Below, piece after piece: positions 36,424 to 43,919 of a DNA stretch of 47,339 nucleotides; the first letter of the stretch is position 1; the number at the start of each line of letters is the position of its first letter. The stretch spans positions 1-47,339 of the forward strand of contig NZ_AJTS01000021.1 of the NCBI RefSeq assembly GCF_000275725.1. The letters are read 5' to 3'. The stretch comes from Vreelandella stevensii S18214. Lineage in GTDB: Bacteria > Pseudomonadota > Gammaproteobacteria > Pseudomonadales > Halomonadaceae. The notes below the pieces were generated by a model, which was not told where the DNA came from, did not search any database, and saw only the letters and a list, made by a program, of their open reading frames with translations. Position numbers and translations under genes: made by a program.

Positions 36424-37050
36424 CTACAGACGACTCGCCAACACCCGCTCCACGGTCTCCACGATGACCTGGGTTTGCGGGTCGATCTCGATATTGACCC
36501 AGTCCCCAACCAGTCGCTCCTTGAGCATGGTGCGCGACAGGGTTTCGGGGATCAGATTGACGCTGAACTCCACCCCCTCCCCCGTGCTGGCCGGTCGCAC
36601 ATCACCGACGGTCAGGCTGATACCATCTACGCCAATGTAGCCCTTCTCGAACACGAAACGGGCCATCGAGGGGGGCAGCAAGAACCACAACCGTCGATTA
36701 TTGGGGGCTTCCTCGATGGCCACGACCCTGGCCATACAGATGACGTGCCCGGACATGGAGTGCCCGCCAATTTCATCACCAAAACGGGCTGCACGCTCTA
36801 TATTGACGCATTGCCCCACCTCGATTGCACCAAGATTAGTCAATCGCAGCGTTTCACGCATCAAATCGAAGCTGACCTTCTCACCTTCGATGCGAGTAAC
36901 GGTCAAACAGACCCCGTTATGTGACACCGACGCACCAATTTCCAGCCCCTCACGCAGCTCTTCGGGCAGCGCCACCACATGGGTACGAAACGCCTCCAGC
37001 TCCAGCACTTCGACGACTTCGGCGATACCTTGCACAATACCGGTGAACAT
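36424..37050 (-). CDS. ribE: Riboflavin synthase alpha chain
   Basis: Dismutates two 6,7-dimethyl-8-ribityllumazine molecules to riboflavin. Two homologous lumazine-binding repeats are visible: MFTGIVQGIAEV at 1-12 with VSHNGVCLTV near 48-57, and GGHSMSGHV near 97-105 with IGVDGISLTVGDV near 144-156. 208 aa is normal (the same enzyme is also called ribC in E. coli). The frame opens 13 codons earlier, but MFTGIVQ is the fixed family N-terminus; GAGGG precedes it. No FMN riboswitch is seen upstream, and no other rib gene is nearby. Confidence 0.95.
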   Translation of the reverse strand: MFTGIVQGIAEVVEVLELEAFRTHVVALPEELREGLEIGASVSHNGVCLTVTRIEGEKVSFDLMRETLRLTNLGAIEVGQCVNIERAARFGDEIGGHSMSGHVICMARVVAIEEAPNNRRLWFLLPPSMARFVFEKGYIGVDGISLTVGDVRPASTGEGVEFSVNLIPETLSRTMLKERLVGDWVNIEIDPQTQVIVETVERVLASRL

Positions 37051-37288
37051 GGACTTTCCCTCTGTTGATTCGCCAGCGAACTGGCTCAAGCTGTAAAAAT
37101 TACCGCAAGCTTACACCCTATGCCCCAACCTTGTGCAGTGCAGGCCCGGCAAGTGCTTGAACAGCGTGTTTTTTGCTGTCCAACGCAGCCTGAAAAGGCC
37201 AAATTCAGAATTAAAAACTAAAAACAAGCCCTAAAAAAGCGTAAAACTCTGTATAAGCACGCTTAAACATGAAATAGACCGTATTTAA

Positions 37289-37317
37289 TTGACAATTCAC
37301 CTACCACTCTTTAGACT
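37289..37317 (+). promoter_or_regulatory. Strong promoter ahead of the metNIQ leader
   Basis: TTGACA at 37289-37294, a 17-base spacer and TAGACT at 37312-37317, with an A/T-rich tract directly upstream. Transcription would start near 37324. Confidence 0.75.
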
Positions 37318-37323
37318 TTCGCC

Positions 37324-37448
37324 GCAAATGTAATGACGCCGATTTGTACCCAGATTGCGGGCGTCCACGCGGTTCCTGTAACCACGTGAAGTGCAGCTAA
37401 AAGGGTGTGTCCAGCGTTGATGGCCACCCGCAAGGGTGGCCTTTTTTT
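37324..37448 (+). ncRNA. Candidate structured leader or small RNA upstream of metN
   Basis: About 125 bases between a strong promoter and a strong terminator. Hairpin 1 pairs GACGCC (37335-37340) with GGCGTC (37360-37365). Hairpin 2 pairs CACG/GGTT (37366-37374) with AACC/CGTG (37380-37388), one mismatch. GGGTG (37403-37407) can pair with CACCC (37425-37429), the left arm of the terminator, with CCA/TGG pairing inside, so an antiterminator form is possible. A short frame (37333-37389, 18 codons) overlaps both hairpins but has no ribosome site. It does not match the SAM riboswitch consensus patterns I know. It may be a leader attenuator of metNIQ or a free-standing small RNA. Confidence 0.5.
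37422..37448 (+). terminator. Intrinsic terminator in the metN leader
   Basis: GGCCACCC (37422-37429), a GCAA tetraloop and GGGTGGCC (37434-37441), followed by seven T. It lies 63 bases before the metN start, between the leader promoter and the coding region. Confidence 0.85.
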
Positions 37449-37511
37449 GTTACCCTCCCTACGCTCGCCTCCCCCGCACTCCGTCTTCGGCCTAACATTA
37501 AGGCAGACGCT

Positions 37512-38555
37512 ATGATTGAACTTAGCAACGTAAGTAAAACCTACGGCAGCGGCCCCAGCGCCGTTCACGCCCTTCAGGATGTCAATTTAACGATACCCAA
37601 GGGCAGCATTCACGGCGTCATCGGCCTATCCGGCGCAGGTAAATCGACCCTGATCCGCTGCGTCAACCTGCTGGAGCGCCCCACCAGCGGCAAGGTACAG
37701 GTCGACGGCCAGGAAATGACCCAGCTGAGCCGCCGGGACCTGAATCAGGCACGCCATCGTATCGGCATGATCTTTCAGCACTTCAACCTGCTCACCACGC
37801 GCACTGTCTTCGATAACGTGGCGCTGCCGCTGGAACTGATGGGCGAGAAGCGCAGCGCCATCAAGAACCGCGTCTTGCCACTGCTCGACATGGTCGGCCT
37901 GGCCGACAAGGCCAGGCAGTACCCCGCGCAACTCTCAGGTGGTCAGAAGCAGCGCGTGGCCATTGCCCGGGCGCTGGCCAGCAAGCCCAACGTACTGCTC
38001 TGCGACGAGGCCACGTCGGCTCTGGACCCGCAAACCACCAGCTCCATTCTGGAACTGCTGCGCGACATCAATCAGCAGTTGGGCATCACCATTCTGCTGA
38101 TCACTCATGAGATGGAAGTGGTCAAATCGATCTGCCATCGCGTCAGTCTGATTTCCGGCGGGCGACTGGTAGAAAACGCCGAAGTCGGCGATTTCTTTAC
38201 CGCACCAGCCACCCAGCTAGGTCGCGAGTTCCTCAACGACTTCCTGCAGCTGAGCCCGCCCAAGGAGCTGCTGGCGCGCTTGCAAGCGCAGCCCGGCGAG
38301 CAGACCCACCCGGTGGTGCGGCTGACCTTCTCGGGCGATGCGGTCTCCACGCCGCTGATTTCACGCCTGGCGCGGGAGTGCAGCGTGGATGTCAGCATTC
38401 TGCAGGCCAAGGTCGAGTCGATTCAGGAGCGCACGCTGGGCTTGATGATCGCCGAGCTGCTGGGCACTCCGGCACAGACCGAGCAAGCCATGTCTTATCT
38501 GGAATCGCATCAACTACAGGTGGAGGTACTGGGTCATGTCCAGCGCAATGTTTGA
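37512..38555 (+). CDS. metN: Methionine ABC transporter ATP-binding protein MetN
   Basis: ATPase of the D/L-methionine importer. Walker A GLSGAGKST is near 38-46, the signature LSGGQKQRVAIARAL near 141-155, Walker B LLCDEATSALDP near 162-173, and the C-terminal regulatory NIL/ACT-like domain from about 265 (VVRLTFSGDAVSTPLISRLAREC, here VVRLTFSGDAVSTPL) senses methionine in homologues. 347 aa. The frame extends upstream to 37407, but the ATG at 37512 gives the family start MIELSNVSKTYG, with AAGG about 8 bases before it. It overlaps metI by 20 bases. Confidence 0.95.
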   Translation: MIELSNVSKTYGSGPSAVHALQDVNLTIPKGSIHGVIGLSGAGKSTLIRCVNLLERPTSGKVQVDGQEMTQLSRRDLNQARHRIGMIFQHFNLLTTRTVFDNVALPLELMGEKRSAIKNRVLPLLDMVGLADKARQYPAQLSGGQKQRVAIARALASKPNVLLCDEATSALDPQTTSSILELLRDINQQLGITILLITHEMEVVKSICHRVSLISGGRLVENAEVGDFFTAPATQLGREFLNDFLQLSPPKELLARLQAQPGEQTHPVVRLTFSGDAVSTPLISRLARECSVDVSILQAKVESIQERTLGLMIAELLGTPAQTEQAMSYLESHQLQVEVLGHVQRNV

Positions 38556-39189
38556 TCTCGTGTTACAGGCGACGCTGGACACCCTTTACATGGTGGCCGT
38601 GTCCGGCGTCATCGCCACGCTGCTGGGCCTGCCGCTGGGGGTGCTGCTGTACGTCACGCGGCCTCGGCAGATTCTGGCCATGCCGGTACTCAACCAGGCA
38701 CTGGGCATCATCACCAACGTAGGCCGTTCGATTCCGTTCATCATTCTGATGGTCGCCATCATTCCTTTCACGCGAATGCTGGTCGGCACCTCCATCGGCA
38801 TCAACGCGGCATCGGTCCCTTTGACCATCGCGGCCATCCCCTTCGTCGCCCGCTTGATCGAAGGCGCGCTCAACGAAATTTCGCCCGGCCTGATCGAGTC
38901 CGCCCAGTCGATGGGCGCCACGCCCTGGCAAATCATCACCAAGGTACTGATCCCTGAAGCACGCGGCGGCATCATCACCGGCCTCACCATCACCGTGGTG
39001 ACTCTGGTGAGCTACTCGGCCATGGCAGGCGCCGTTGGCGGCGGCGGCCTTGGCGATCTGGGCATTCGCTATGGCTACAACCGCTTCAACCCGACCATCA
39101 TGCTGATCACCGTGGTGATTCTGGTGGTCATGGTGCAAGGTTTCCAAAGCCTGGGCGACTATCTGGTTCGCAAAAGCGATCGCAAGTAG
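38536..39189 (+). CDS. metI: Methionine ABC transporter permease MetI
   Basis: 217-residue inner-membrane permease with five hydrophobic helices and the EAA loop near 125-145 (ALNEISPGLIESAQSMGATPWQII), which docks to MetN. The end MVQGFQSLGDYLVRKSDRK is typical. Its start lies inside the last 20 bases of metN, so the two subunits are translated together. metQ follows after 136 bases in which I see no convincing promoter or terminator. Confidence 0.95.
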   Translation: MSSAMFDLVLQATLDTLYMVAVSGVIATLLGLPLGVLLYVTRPRQILAMPVLNQALGIITNVGRSIPFIILMVAIIPFTRMLVGTSIGINAASVPLTIAAIPFVARLIEGALNEISPGLIESAQSMGATPWQIITKVLIPEARGGIITGLTITVVTLVSYSAMAGAVGGGGLGDLGIRYGYNRFNPTIMLITVVILVVMVQGFQSLGDYLVRKSDRK

Positions 39190-39325
39190 GCCACCGACGG
39201 CTCAGCGAAATGACATAGCTTTTAGCTTTGATCAGCATAGCCACATATAGCGAAAACGAATTAGACTTGCGTTTCTTATTACCGCATCATTGCAACACGA
39301 CTCATCACAACACTGGAGCAACGCC

Positions 39326-40120
39326 ATGCAAAAACTCGTTATTGGCAGCTTGACCGCCCTGGCACTGGCCATCAACGTCGCCAACGCCGACACGCGCACC
39401 ATCAAGATAGGCACGGTCGCAGGCCCGGAAACCGAAGTCATGGAAGTCGCGGCGCGCATTGCCAAGGAAGAGTTCGACCTGAACGTCGAAATCATCGAGT
39501 TTACCGACTACGTGACGCCCAACGCGGCACTGGCCGATGGCAGCCTGGATGCCAACGCTTACCAGCACGAGCCCTACATGCAAGCCATGATCAATGACCG
39601 TGGCTACGACTTCGCCATCGCTGGCTACACCTTCGTGTACCCCATCGGTGCTTACTCGGAAAAGTACAGCAGCATCGACGAGCTGCCGGATGGCGCTCAG
39701 ATCGCCCTGCCGAACGACCCTTCCAATGAAGGTCGCGCCCTGATCCTGATGCACAACGAAGGCCTGATCACGCTGAACGATCCGACCTTCCTGGAAGCCA
39801 CCCCCATCGATATCACCGAGAACCCGCGTGGTTTCCGCTTCCGCGAAATCGAAGCCGCACAGCTGCCCCGCGTGCTGCCCGACGTGGACATGGCCTTCAT
39901 CAACAACACTTTTGCTCAGCCCGCTGGCCTCAGCCTGGATGACGCACTGATCAAGGAAGGTCCCGAGTCCCCCTACGTCAACCTGATTGCCGTACGTGGC
40001 GGTGACGAAGAGCGCGAAGATATTCGCCAGCTGGTAGACGCTTACCAGCGCGACGAAGTCATCGAGAAAGCCACCGAGCTGTTCAAGGGTGCCGCCGTAC
40101 CTGGCTGGATCGAAGAATAA
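39326..40120 (+). CDS. metQ: Methionine-binding protein MetQ
   Basis: Periplasmic substrate-binding protein of the NlpA family. Residues 1-22 are a Sec signal peptide (MQKLVIGSLTALALAINVANA, then D), without the lipobox Cys of many MetQ lipoproteins, so this one appears to be a soluble periplasmic form. The mature start TIKIGTVAGPETEVMEVAARIAKEE, given as TIKIGTVAGPETEVME, and LDANAYQHEPYM near 80 are family features. 264 aa. GGAG at 39315-39318 supports the ATG at 39326 over the longer frame from 39290. A long-stemmed terminator follows. Confidence 0.94.
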   Translation: MQKLVIGSLTALALAINVANADTRTIKIGTVAGPETEVMEVAARIAKEEFDLNVEIIEFTDYVTPNAALADGSLDANAYQHEPYMQAMINDRGYDFAIAGYTFVYPIGAYSEKYSSIDELPDGAQIALPNDPSNEGRALILMHNEGLITLNDPTFLEATPIDITENPRGFRFREIEAAQLPRVLPDVDMAFINNTFAQPAGLSLDDALIKEGPESPYVNLIAVRGGDEEREDIRQLVDAYQRDEVIEKATELFKGAAVPGWIEE

Positions 40121-40145
40121 CGCTACTGGCAGTACACGCTTTACC

Positions 40146-40179
40146 ATCAGGCCAGCCGCGAGGCTGGCCTGATGCGTTT
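40146..40179 (+). terminator. metQ terminator
   Basis: A perfect 12-base stem ATCAGGCCAGCC / GGCTGGCCTGAT around a GCGA loop, then GCGTTTT. The T-run starts three bases after the stem, so some read-through into msrC is likely. Confidence 0.7.
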
Positions 40180-40210
40180 TAATATCATGTGCCGACACCC
40201 GAGAAACAAC

Positions 40211-40678
40211 ATGACCACGATCGATTATGACCTGCTCAATCGACAGCTCGCTGCTCTGCTGGACACACGCGACTGGCTGACCAACAGCGCCCAGACCAGC
40301 GCTTTCATCCAGCAATCGCTGGAACAGCTCAACTGGGTAGGCTTTTACCTGCAGCGCCAGCCGGAAATACTGACCCTGGGTCCCTTCCAGGGCAAGCCCG
40401 CCTGCAACCCCATTCCGTTCAGCAAGGGAGTATGCGGCGCAGCAGCGCGTAGCCGCGCCACTCAGCGGGTCGACGATGTACACGCCGTAGCCGACCACAT
40501 TGCCTGCGATGCGGCCTCCCAGTCCGAACTGGTCGTCCCCATCGTTCAGGATGGCTGGCTATGGGGCGTTCTGGATATCGACAGCCCTCAGCTGGCCCGC
40601 TTCAGCGCCCAGGACCAGGCCGGTATCGAGGCGCTGGTCGATACCTTCATTCGCCAGACCGATCTGCCCCGCCTATAA
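40211..40678 (+). CDS. msrC: Free methionine-(R)-sulfoxide reductase (GAF domain)
   Basis: Reduces free methionine-R-sulfoxide to methionine in the cytoplasm. The 155-residue GAF fold carries all three family cysteines: Cys65 (GKPAC), Cys75 (GVCGAA) and Cys99 (HIACDAASQSELVVP). The frame opens at 40172, but the ATG at 40211 gives the normal length. It follows metNIQ, which brings in methionine and, in homologues, oxidised methionine, so import and repair are adjacent. A bidirectional terminator lies just downstream. Confidence 0.93.
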   Translation: MTTIDYDLLNRQLAALLDTRDWLTNSAQTSAFIQQSLEQLNWVGFYLQRQPEILTLGPFQGKPACNPIPFSKGVCGAAARSRATQRVDDVHAVADHIACDAASQSELVVPIVQDGWLWGVLDIDSPQLARFSAQDQAGIEALVDTFIRQTDLPRL

Positions 40679-40681
40679 CGC

Positions 40682-40712
40682 AAAAAGCCCCGAGCAATGC
40701 TCGGGGCTTTTT
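40682..40712. terminator. Bidirectional terminator between msrC and tRNA-Val
   Basis: AAAAAGCCCCGAGC and GCTCGGGGCTTTTT form a 14-base stem around AAT, with A-run before and T-run after. It therefore serves msrC on the plus strand and the tRNA transcript on the minus strand. Confidence 0.85.
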
Positions 40713-40720
40713 GAGGAATC

Positions 40721-40797
40721 TGGTAGGACCAGGCGGATTTGAACCGCCGACCTCCACGATGTCAACGTGGCGCTCTAACCAACTGAGCTATGGTCCT
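40721..40797 (-). tRNA. tRNA-Val (GAC), copy 2
   Basis: A 77-base gene including encoded CCA. It has a 7-base acceptor stem AGGACCA/TGGTCCT, a D arm GCTC...GAGC, an anticodon stem CCACG/CGTGG with loop TTGACAT (anticodon GAC), and a T arm GGCGG-TTCAAAT-CCGCC. The sequence is identical to the copy at 40818-40894. It is downstream in the shared transcript. Confidence 0.95.
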
Positions 40798-40817
40798 GAA
40801 ACGTGGCTGCACATGAT

Positions 40818-40894
40818 TGGTAGGACCAGGCGGATTTGAACCGCCGACCTCCACGATGTCAACGTGGCGCTCTAACCAACTGAGCTATGGTCCT
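40818..40894 (-). tRNA. tRNA-Val (GAC), copy 1
   Basis: 77 bases with encoded CCA and anticodon GAC, reading GUC and GUU. It is promoter-proximal: a minus-strand promoter lies 19 bases upstream. A 20-base spacer separates it from the second, identical copy. Confidence 0.95.
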
Positions 40895-40912
40895 GCTGTG
40901 CAACGGATGCGT

Positions 40913-40940
40913 ATTCTACGGCTTTATAGCTGAATTGCAA
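40913..40940 (-). promoter_or_regulatory. Promoter of the tRNA-Val pair
   Basis: On the minus strand TTGCAA (40940-40935), a 16-base spacer and TAGAAT (40918-40913). The start would be about 12 bases before the first tRNA. Confidence 0.65.
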
Positions 40941-41075
40941 GTCATTTTTACGACTTCTTCTCTGCAAGGCTCTGGCAACCGCCTGAGCTGGAAGAATTAT
41001 ATCGACACTTGATAAACGTAACCACTAAGCTTCATCTACATTAAATTGCCATATCATGATGCCGGGAGGTATCGC

Positions 41076-42146
41076 TTGCTCGGGCCACTACTGGGTTGTA
41101 CCGCTCTGACACTCCTGTTCGCCACGCTGCTGGCCAGAGTCCGCCTACGCTGGTGGTGGATTCGCAGCGTCGAGTTTCCACGTTTGCAGCTGGCGACCGC
41201 AGCGGCGCTCTGCGCGCTGCTGAGCGGCCTGATACTGCCTGCTGGCAATTGGCAGAACATTGCCCTGGCGGCTTCCCTGGTGAGCCTGCTGCTTCAGTTG
41301 CGCTACATCATCCCATGGACCCGCTGCTGGCCAGTCCAGGTCAAGGCCACCCACGCCGACAGCCAGGCGCCGACGCTGACCCTGCTGATCGCCAACGTGC
41401 TCACGCCCAACCGACAGTCAGCGAAACTGCTGGCCATGATCGAGCGCCATCAGCCAGACGTGGTCCTCACCCTCGAATCCGACCAGTGGTGGCAAGAGCA
41501 GCTCGATAGCGCTCTGCATGAACGGTGGCCCCACAGCGTCAAGGTGCCGCTGGACAACCTCTATGGCATGCATCTCTATTCACGCCTGCCGCTGAGCAAT
41601 CCACAGGTGAAGTGGCTCATTCAGGACGATATCCCGTCCATCCACACGCGCATGACTCTGGCCAACGGCGAACAGATTCGCTTTTACGCCCTGCACCCAA
41701 GACCGCCCGCCCCCAGCGAGAGCGAAAAGTCGCTGTGGCGGGACGCAGAGCTGCTATGGGTAGGCAAGGAAGTCCACGAAGAGCCGTTCCCCACCATCGT
41801 GGCGGGCGATCTCAACGATGTGGCCTGGTCGCGCACCACGCGGCTGTTCTGCAGGGTCAGTGGCATGCTCGACCCCCGGCGCGGCCGCGGGCTCTTCAGC
41901 ACCTTTCACGCCCACTACCCTCTGCTGCGCTGGCCGCTGGATCATGTGTTCGTCAGTGAGGAGTTTACGCTCACCCACATGGAGCGCCTGGAAGCCTTCG
42001 GGTCGGACCACTTCCCCATCCTGGCGACGCTCAGCTATCAGCCTGCGCGCCAGGAGGAGCACGACACTCCTTCCGCCAGTCAAGAAGAGCGCCAGGAAGC
42101 CAGCGCTACCATTGCGCAAGGCAAGAGCGAAGAGCAGCAGACCTGA
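41076..42146 (+). CDS. Endonuclease/exonuclease/phosphatase (EEP) family membrane protein
   Basis: A 356-residue protein. Three hydrophobic segments in the first about 95 residues are followed by an EEP (DNase I-like) domain: LLIANVLTPNRQSAKL near 107-122, LESDQWW near 138-144, YALHPRPP near 208-215, VAGDLNDVAWS near 244-254 and the catalytic FGSDHFPI near 309-316. It resembles E. coli YafD. The substrate is unknown: DNA/RNA, a phosphoinositide-like lipid or a nucleotide are all possible for the fold. A TTG at 41046 is in frame, but the TTG at 41076 has a perfect GGGAGG six bases upstream. A Glu/Gln-rich tail ends the protein. Confidence 0.78.
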   Translation: MLGPLLGCTALTLLFATLLARVRLRWWWIRSVEFPRLQLATAAALCALLSGLILPAGNWQNIALAASLVSLLLQLRYIIPWTRCWPVQVKATHADSQAPTLTLLIANVLTPNRQSAKLLAMIERHQPDVVLTLESDQWWQEQLDSALHERWPHSVKVPLDNLYGMHLYSRLPLSNPQVKWLIQDDIPSIHTRMTLANGEQIRFYALHPRPPAPSESEKSLWRDAELLWVGKEVHEEPFPTIVAGDLNDVAWSRTTRLFCRVSGMLDPRRGRGLFSTFHAHYPLLRWPLDHVFVSEEFTLTHMERLEAFGSDHFPILATLSYQPARQEEHDTPSASQEERQEASATIAQGKSEEQQT

Positions 42147-42153
42147 CGCCAAG

Positions 42154-42172
42154 CTGGCCTGAACCAGGCCAG
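42154..42172. terminator. Hairpin between convergent EEP gene and fumC
   Basis: CTGGCCT and AGGCCAG arms around GAACC in the 37-base convergent gap. There is no T-tract on either side, so termination is uncertain. Confidence 0.35.
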
Positions 42173-42183
42173 AGCGATGGTGT

Positions 42184-43560
42184 TTACTGAGGGATCCCCC
42201 CGCAAGTGAGCACCGCCGGGTCCAGCAAGCGCTCCAGGGTCGCGCGATCCAGGTCGGTTTCTTCCTCGGCCACGTCGATGATGGGCCGACCCGCCTGATA
42301 CGCCTTCTTGGCAATGGCCGCAGCGGCGTTGTAACCAATGACGCTGTTCAGCGCCGTGACCAGAATCGGGTTGCGCGCCAGCGGCCCCTGCAAATTGTCC
42401 TCGCGCACCTTGAAGGTGGCGATGGCCCGCTCGGCCAGCAGCGTGGCGGTATTGCTCATCAGCGTAATGGAGGTCAGCAGATTGGCCGCCACCAGCGGTA
42501 GCATCACGTTCAGCTGGAAGTTACCGCTCTGCCCGGCCACGGTCACCGCCGTGTCCAGACCGATCACCTGAGCCGCCGCCTGGGCCGCGGACTCGGGAAT
42601 CACCGGATTGACCTTGCCGGGCATGATGGAGCTCCCCGGCTGCAGCGCCTCCAGCTCGATCTCACCCAGCCCTGCCAGTGGCCCAGAGTTCATCCAGCGC
42701 AGGTCATTGGCAATTTTCATCACCACACAGGCAAAGCCGCGCAGCTGCCCGGACAGCTCCACGGCAGCATCCTGAGAGCCCAGGCTGGCGAAGAAGCTGT
42801 CGTTGGGCACCAGAGAAAGCCCTGTTTGTCGACTCAGGTCCTCGGCTACCCGCTCGGCAAACCCTTCAGGCGCATTGATGCCCGTGCCCACCGCCGTACC
42901 GCCCTGGGCCAATCGGCACAGCCGCTGCTGGGCGCTGTCAAAACGTTCGATGGCCTGCCCCACTTGGCTGGACCAGCCGCCCAGCTCCTGGTCCATGCGC
43001 AGCGGCATGGCGTCCATCAAATGCGTGCGCCCGGTCTTCACCACGTGGGAAAGCGCTTCGGCACGACGGTCGATGGTCTCTTTCAGCTGCACCAGAGCAG
43101 GCCGGAGCTGGGTATGTACCGCAATCGCCGCAGACAGGTGAATGGCGGTCGGGATGACATCGTTACTGGACTGCCCCATGTTGACGTGATCATTGGGCGT
43201 GACCTCGACCCCTTCACGACTGGCCAGGGTCGCCAGCACCTCATTGACATTCATGTTGGTCGATGTGCCCGACCCCGTCTGGAAAACATCCACCGGGAAG
43301 TGCTCATCGTACTGCCCGTCGATCACCGCCATGGCCGCCTTTTCGATGGCTGCGGCGCGCTGTTCATCCAGCAGCCCCAGCGCCTGATTGCTGCGCGCGG
43401 CGGCCAGTTTGATGCGCGCCACGGCGTGAATGAACGCCGCGGGCAACGGAGTGCCCGACACCGGGAAGTTGTTCACCGCCCGCTGTGTCTGGGCACCGTA
43501 AAGGGCTTCTGCGGGCACTTCCAGCTCACCCATGCTGTCTCGTTCAATCCGCGTGCTCAT
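42184..43560 (-). CDS. fumC: Fumarate hydratase class II
   Basis: Iron-independent TCA-cycle fumarase. 458 aa with the family landmarks: DVFQTGSGTSTNMNVNEVLA near 95-114, NDHVNMGQSSNDVIPTA near 124-140, GRTHLMDAMPLR near 172-183, and the signature GSSIMPGKVNP near 315-325 with the catalytic Ser. AAGGAGAG four bases before the ATG at 43560 fixes the start, rather than the first ATG at 43605. A near-perfect Fur box lies over its predicted transcription start, so it should be switched on under iron limitation, when Fe-S fumarases fail. Confidence 0.95.
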   Translation of the reverse strand: MSTRIERDSMGELEVPAEALYGAQTQRAVNNFPVSGTPLPAAFIHAVARIKLAAARSNQALGLLDEQRAAAIEKAAMAVIDGQYDEHFPVDVFQTGSGTSTNMNVNEVLATLASREGVEVTPNDHVNMGQSSNDVIPTAIHLSAAIAVHTQLRPALVQLKETIDRRAEALSHVVKTGRTHLMDAMPLRMDQELGGWSSQVGQAIERFDSAQQRLCRLAQGGTAVGTGINAPEGFAERVAEDLSRQTGLSLVPNDSFFASLGSQDAAVELSGQLRGFACVVMKIANDLRWMNSGPLAGLGEIELEALQPGSSIMPGKVNPVIPESAAQAAAQVIGLDTAVTVAGQSGNFQLNVMLPLVAANLLTSITLMSNTATLLAERAIATFKVREDNLQGPLARNPILVTALNSVIGYNAAAAIAKKAYQAGRPIIDVAEEETDLDRATLERLLDPAVLTCGGIPQ

Positions 43561-43656
43561 GGTGCTCTCCTTTTCCAATGGGCTCATCGAGCCCAGTTCG
43601 TTCATCGAGTTCAGTTCGCTTGTTAATGGCTGGCGTCGCCATCATCGACAAACAAA

Positions 43657-43671
43657 TGATAATGATTATCC
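43657..43671. promoter_or_regulatory. Fur box at the fumC promoter
   Basis: TGATAAT-G-ATTATCC matches the 7-1-7 Fur inverted repeat (TGATAAT, one base, ATTATCA) at 14 of 15 positions. It covers the expected fumC start site just after the -10 element. Confidence 0.8.
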
Positions 43672-43680
43672 ATAACTTTA

Positions 43681-43709
43681 AGTGTAGCGATGTTCCATGG
43701 ATCGGTAAA
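43681..43709 (-). promoter_or_regulatory. fumC promoter
   Basis: On the minus strand TTTACC (43709-43704), 17 bases, TACACT (43686-43681). The Fur box follows at 43671, so repressor binding would block initiation. Confidence 0.6.
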
Positions 43710-43752
43710 CAGCGTCCCCACAGCATGGAGGGCAAGAGGCCATTGCGCCATG

Positions 43753-43781
43753 TTGCACTGCACAAAAACAGCTGTTATGCT
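43753..43781 (+). promoter_or_regulatory. Phasin gene promoter
   Basis: TTGCAC at 43753-43758, a 17-base spacer and TATGCT at 43776-43781. The element is rich in TGCA/TGC words (TTGCACTGCA, TGCTGCAAAGC), reminiscent of TGC-rich PhaR operators at other phasin promoters. Confidence 0.55.
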
Positions 43782-43919
43782 GCAAAGCAAGATAAGGTCG
43801 GCAGTTGCGAAAGTGGCTTCAGGAACGCGGTTGCTGAGCCTTGAATGTTGGATTGCCCTACTCGATCAGCAACCCGTTTGTCTAAGACTTTGCCCAAGAC
43901 AAGGCCAGGAGATATCACC

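Larger units (their letters stand above)
37051..37511. other. 461-base divergent region between ribE and metN
   Basis: No protein gene. From left to right: the ribE promoter side, an AT-rich tract (37200-37288) that could act as an UP element, a near-consensus promoter at 37289-37317, a structured transcript with two stable hairpins, a strong terminator at 37422-37448, and a 63-base stretch to the metN ATG. Repeated MetJ boxes are not seen. Confidence 0.6.
43561..43919. other. 359-base divergent regulatory region between fumC and the phasin gene
   Basis: No gene is accepted. It contains the Fur box and fumC promoter on the minus side and a phasin promoter on the plus side, leaving about 130 bases of phasin leader in which no clear hairpin is seen. 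Confidence 0.55.

Noticed and set aside
37324-37511. SAM riboswitch or MetJ boxes controlling metNIQ.
   Set aside because: I could not fit SAM-I or SAM-II consensus elements. Only isolated AGAC-like words resemble a MetJ half-box, not tandem AGACGTCT copies.
39305-40498. A 397-codon minus-strand frame covering metQ and msrC.
   Set aside because: It spans two clear genes and their terminator; an antisense shadow.
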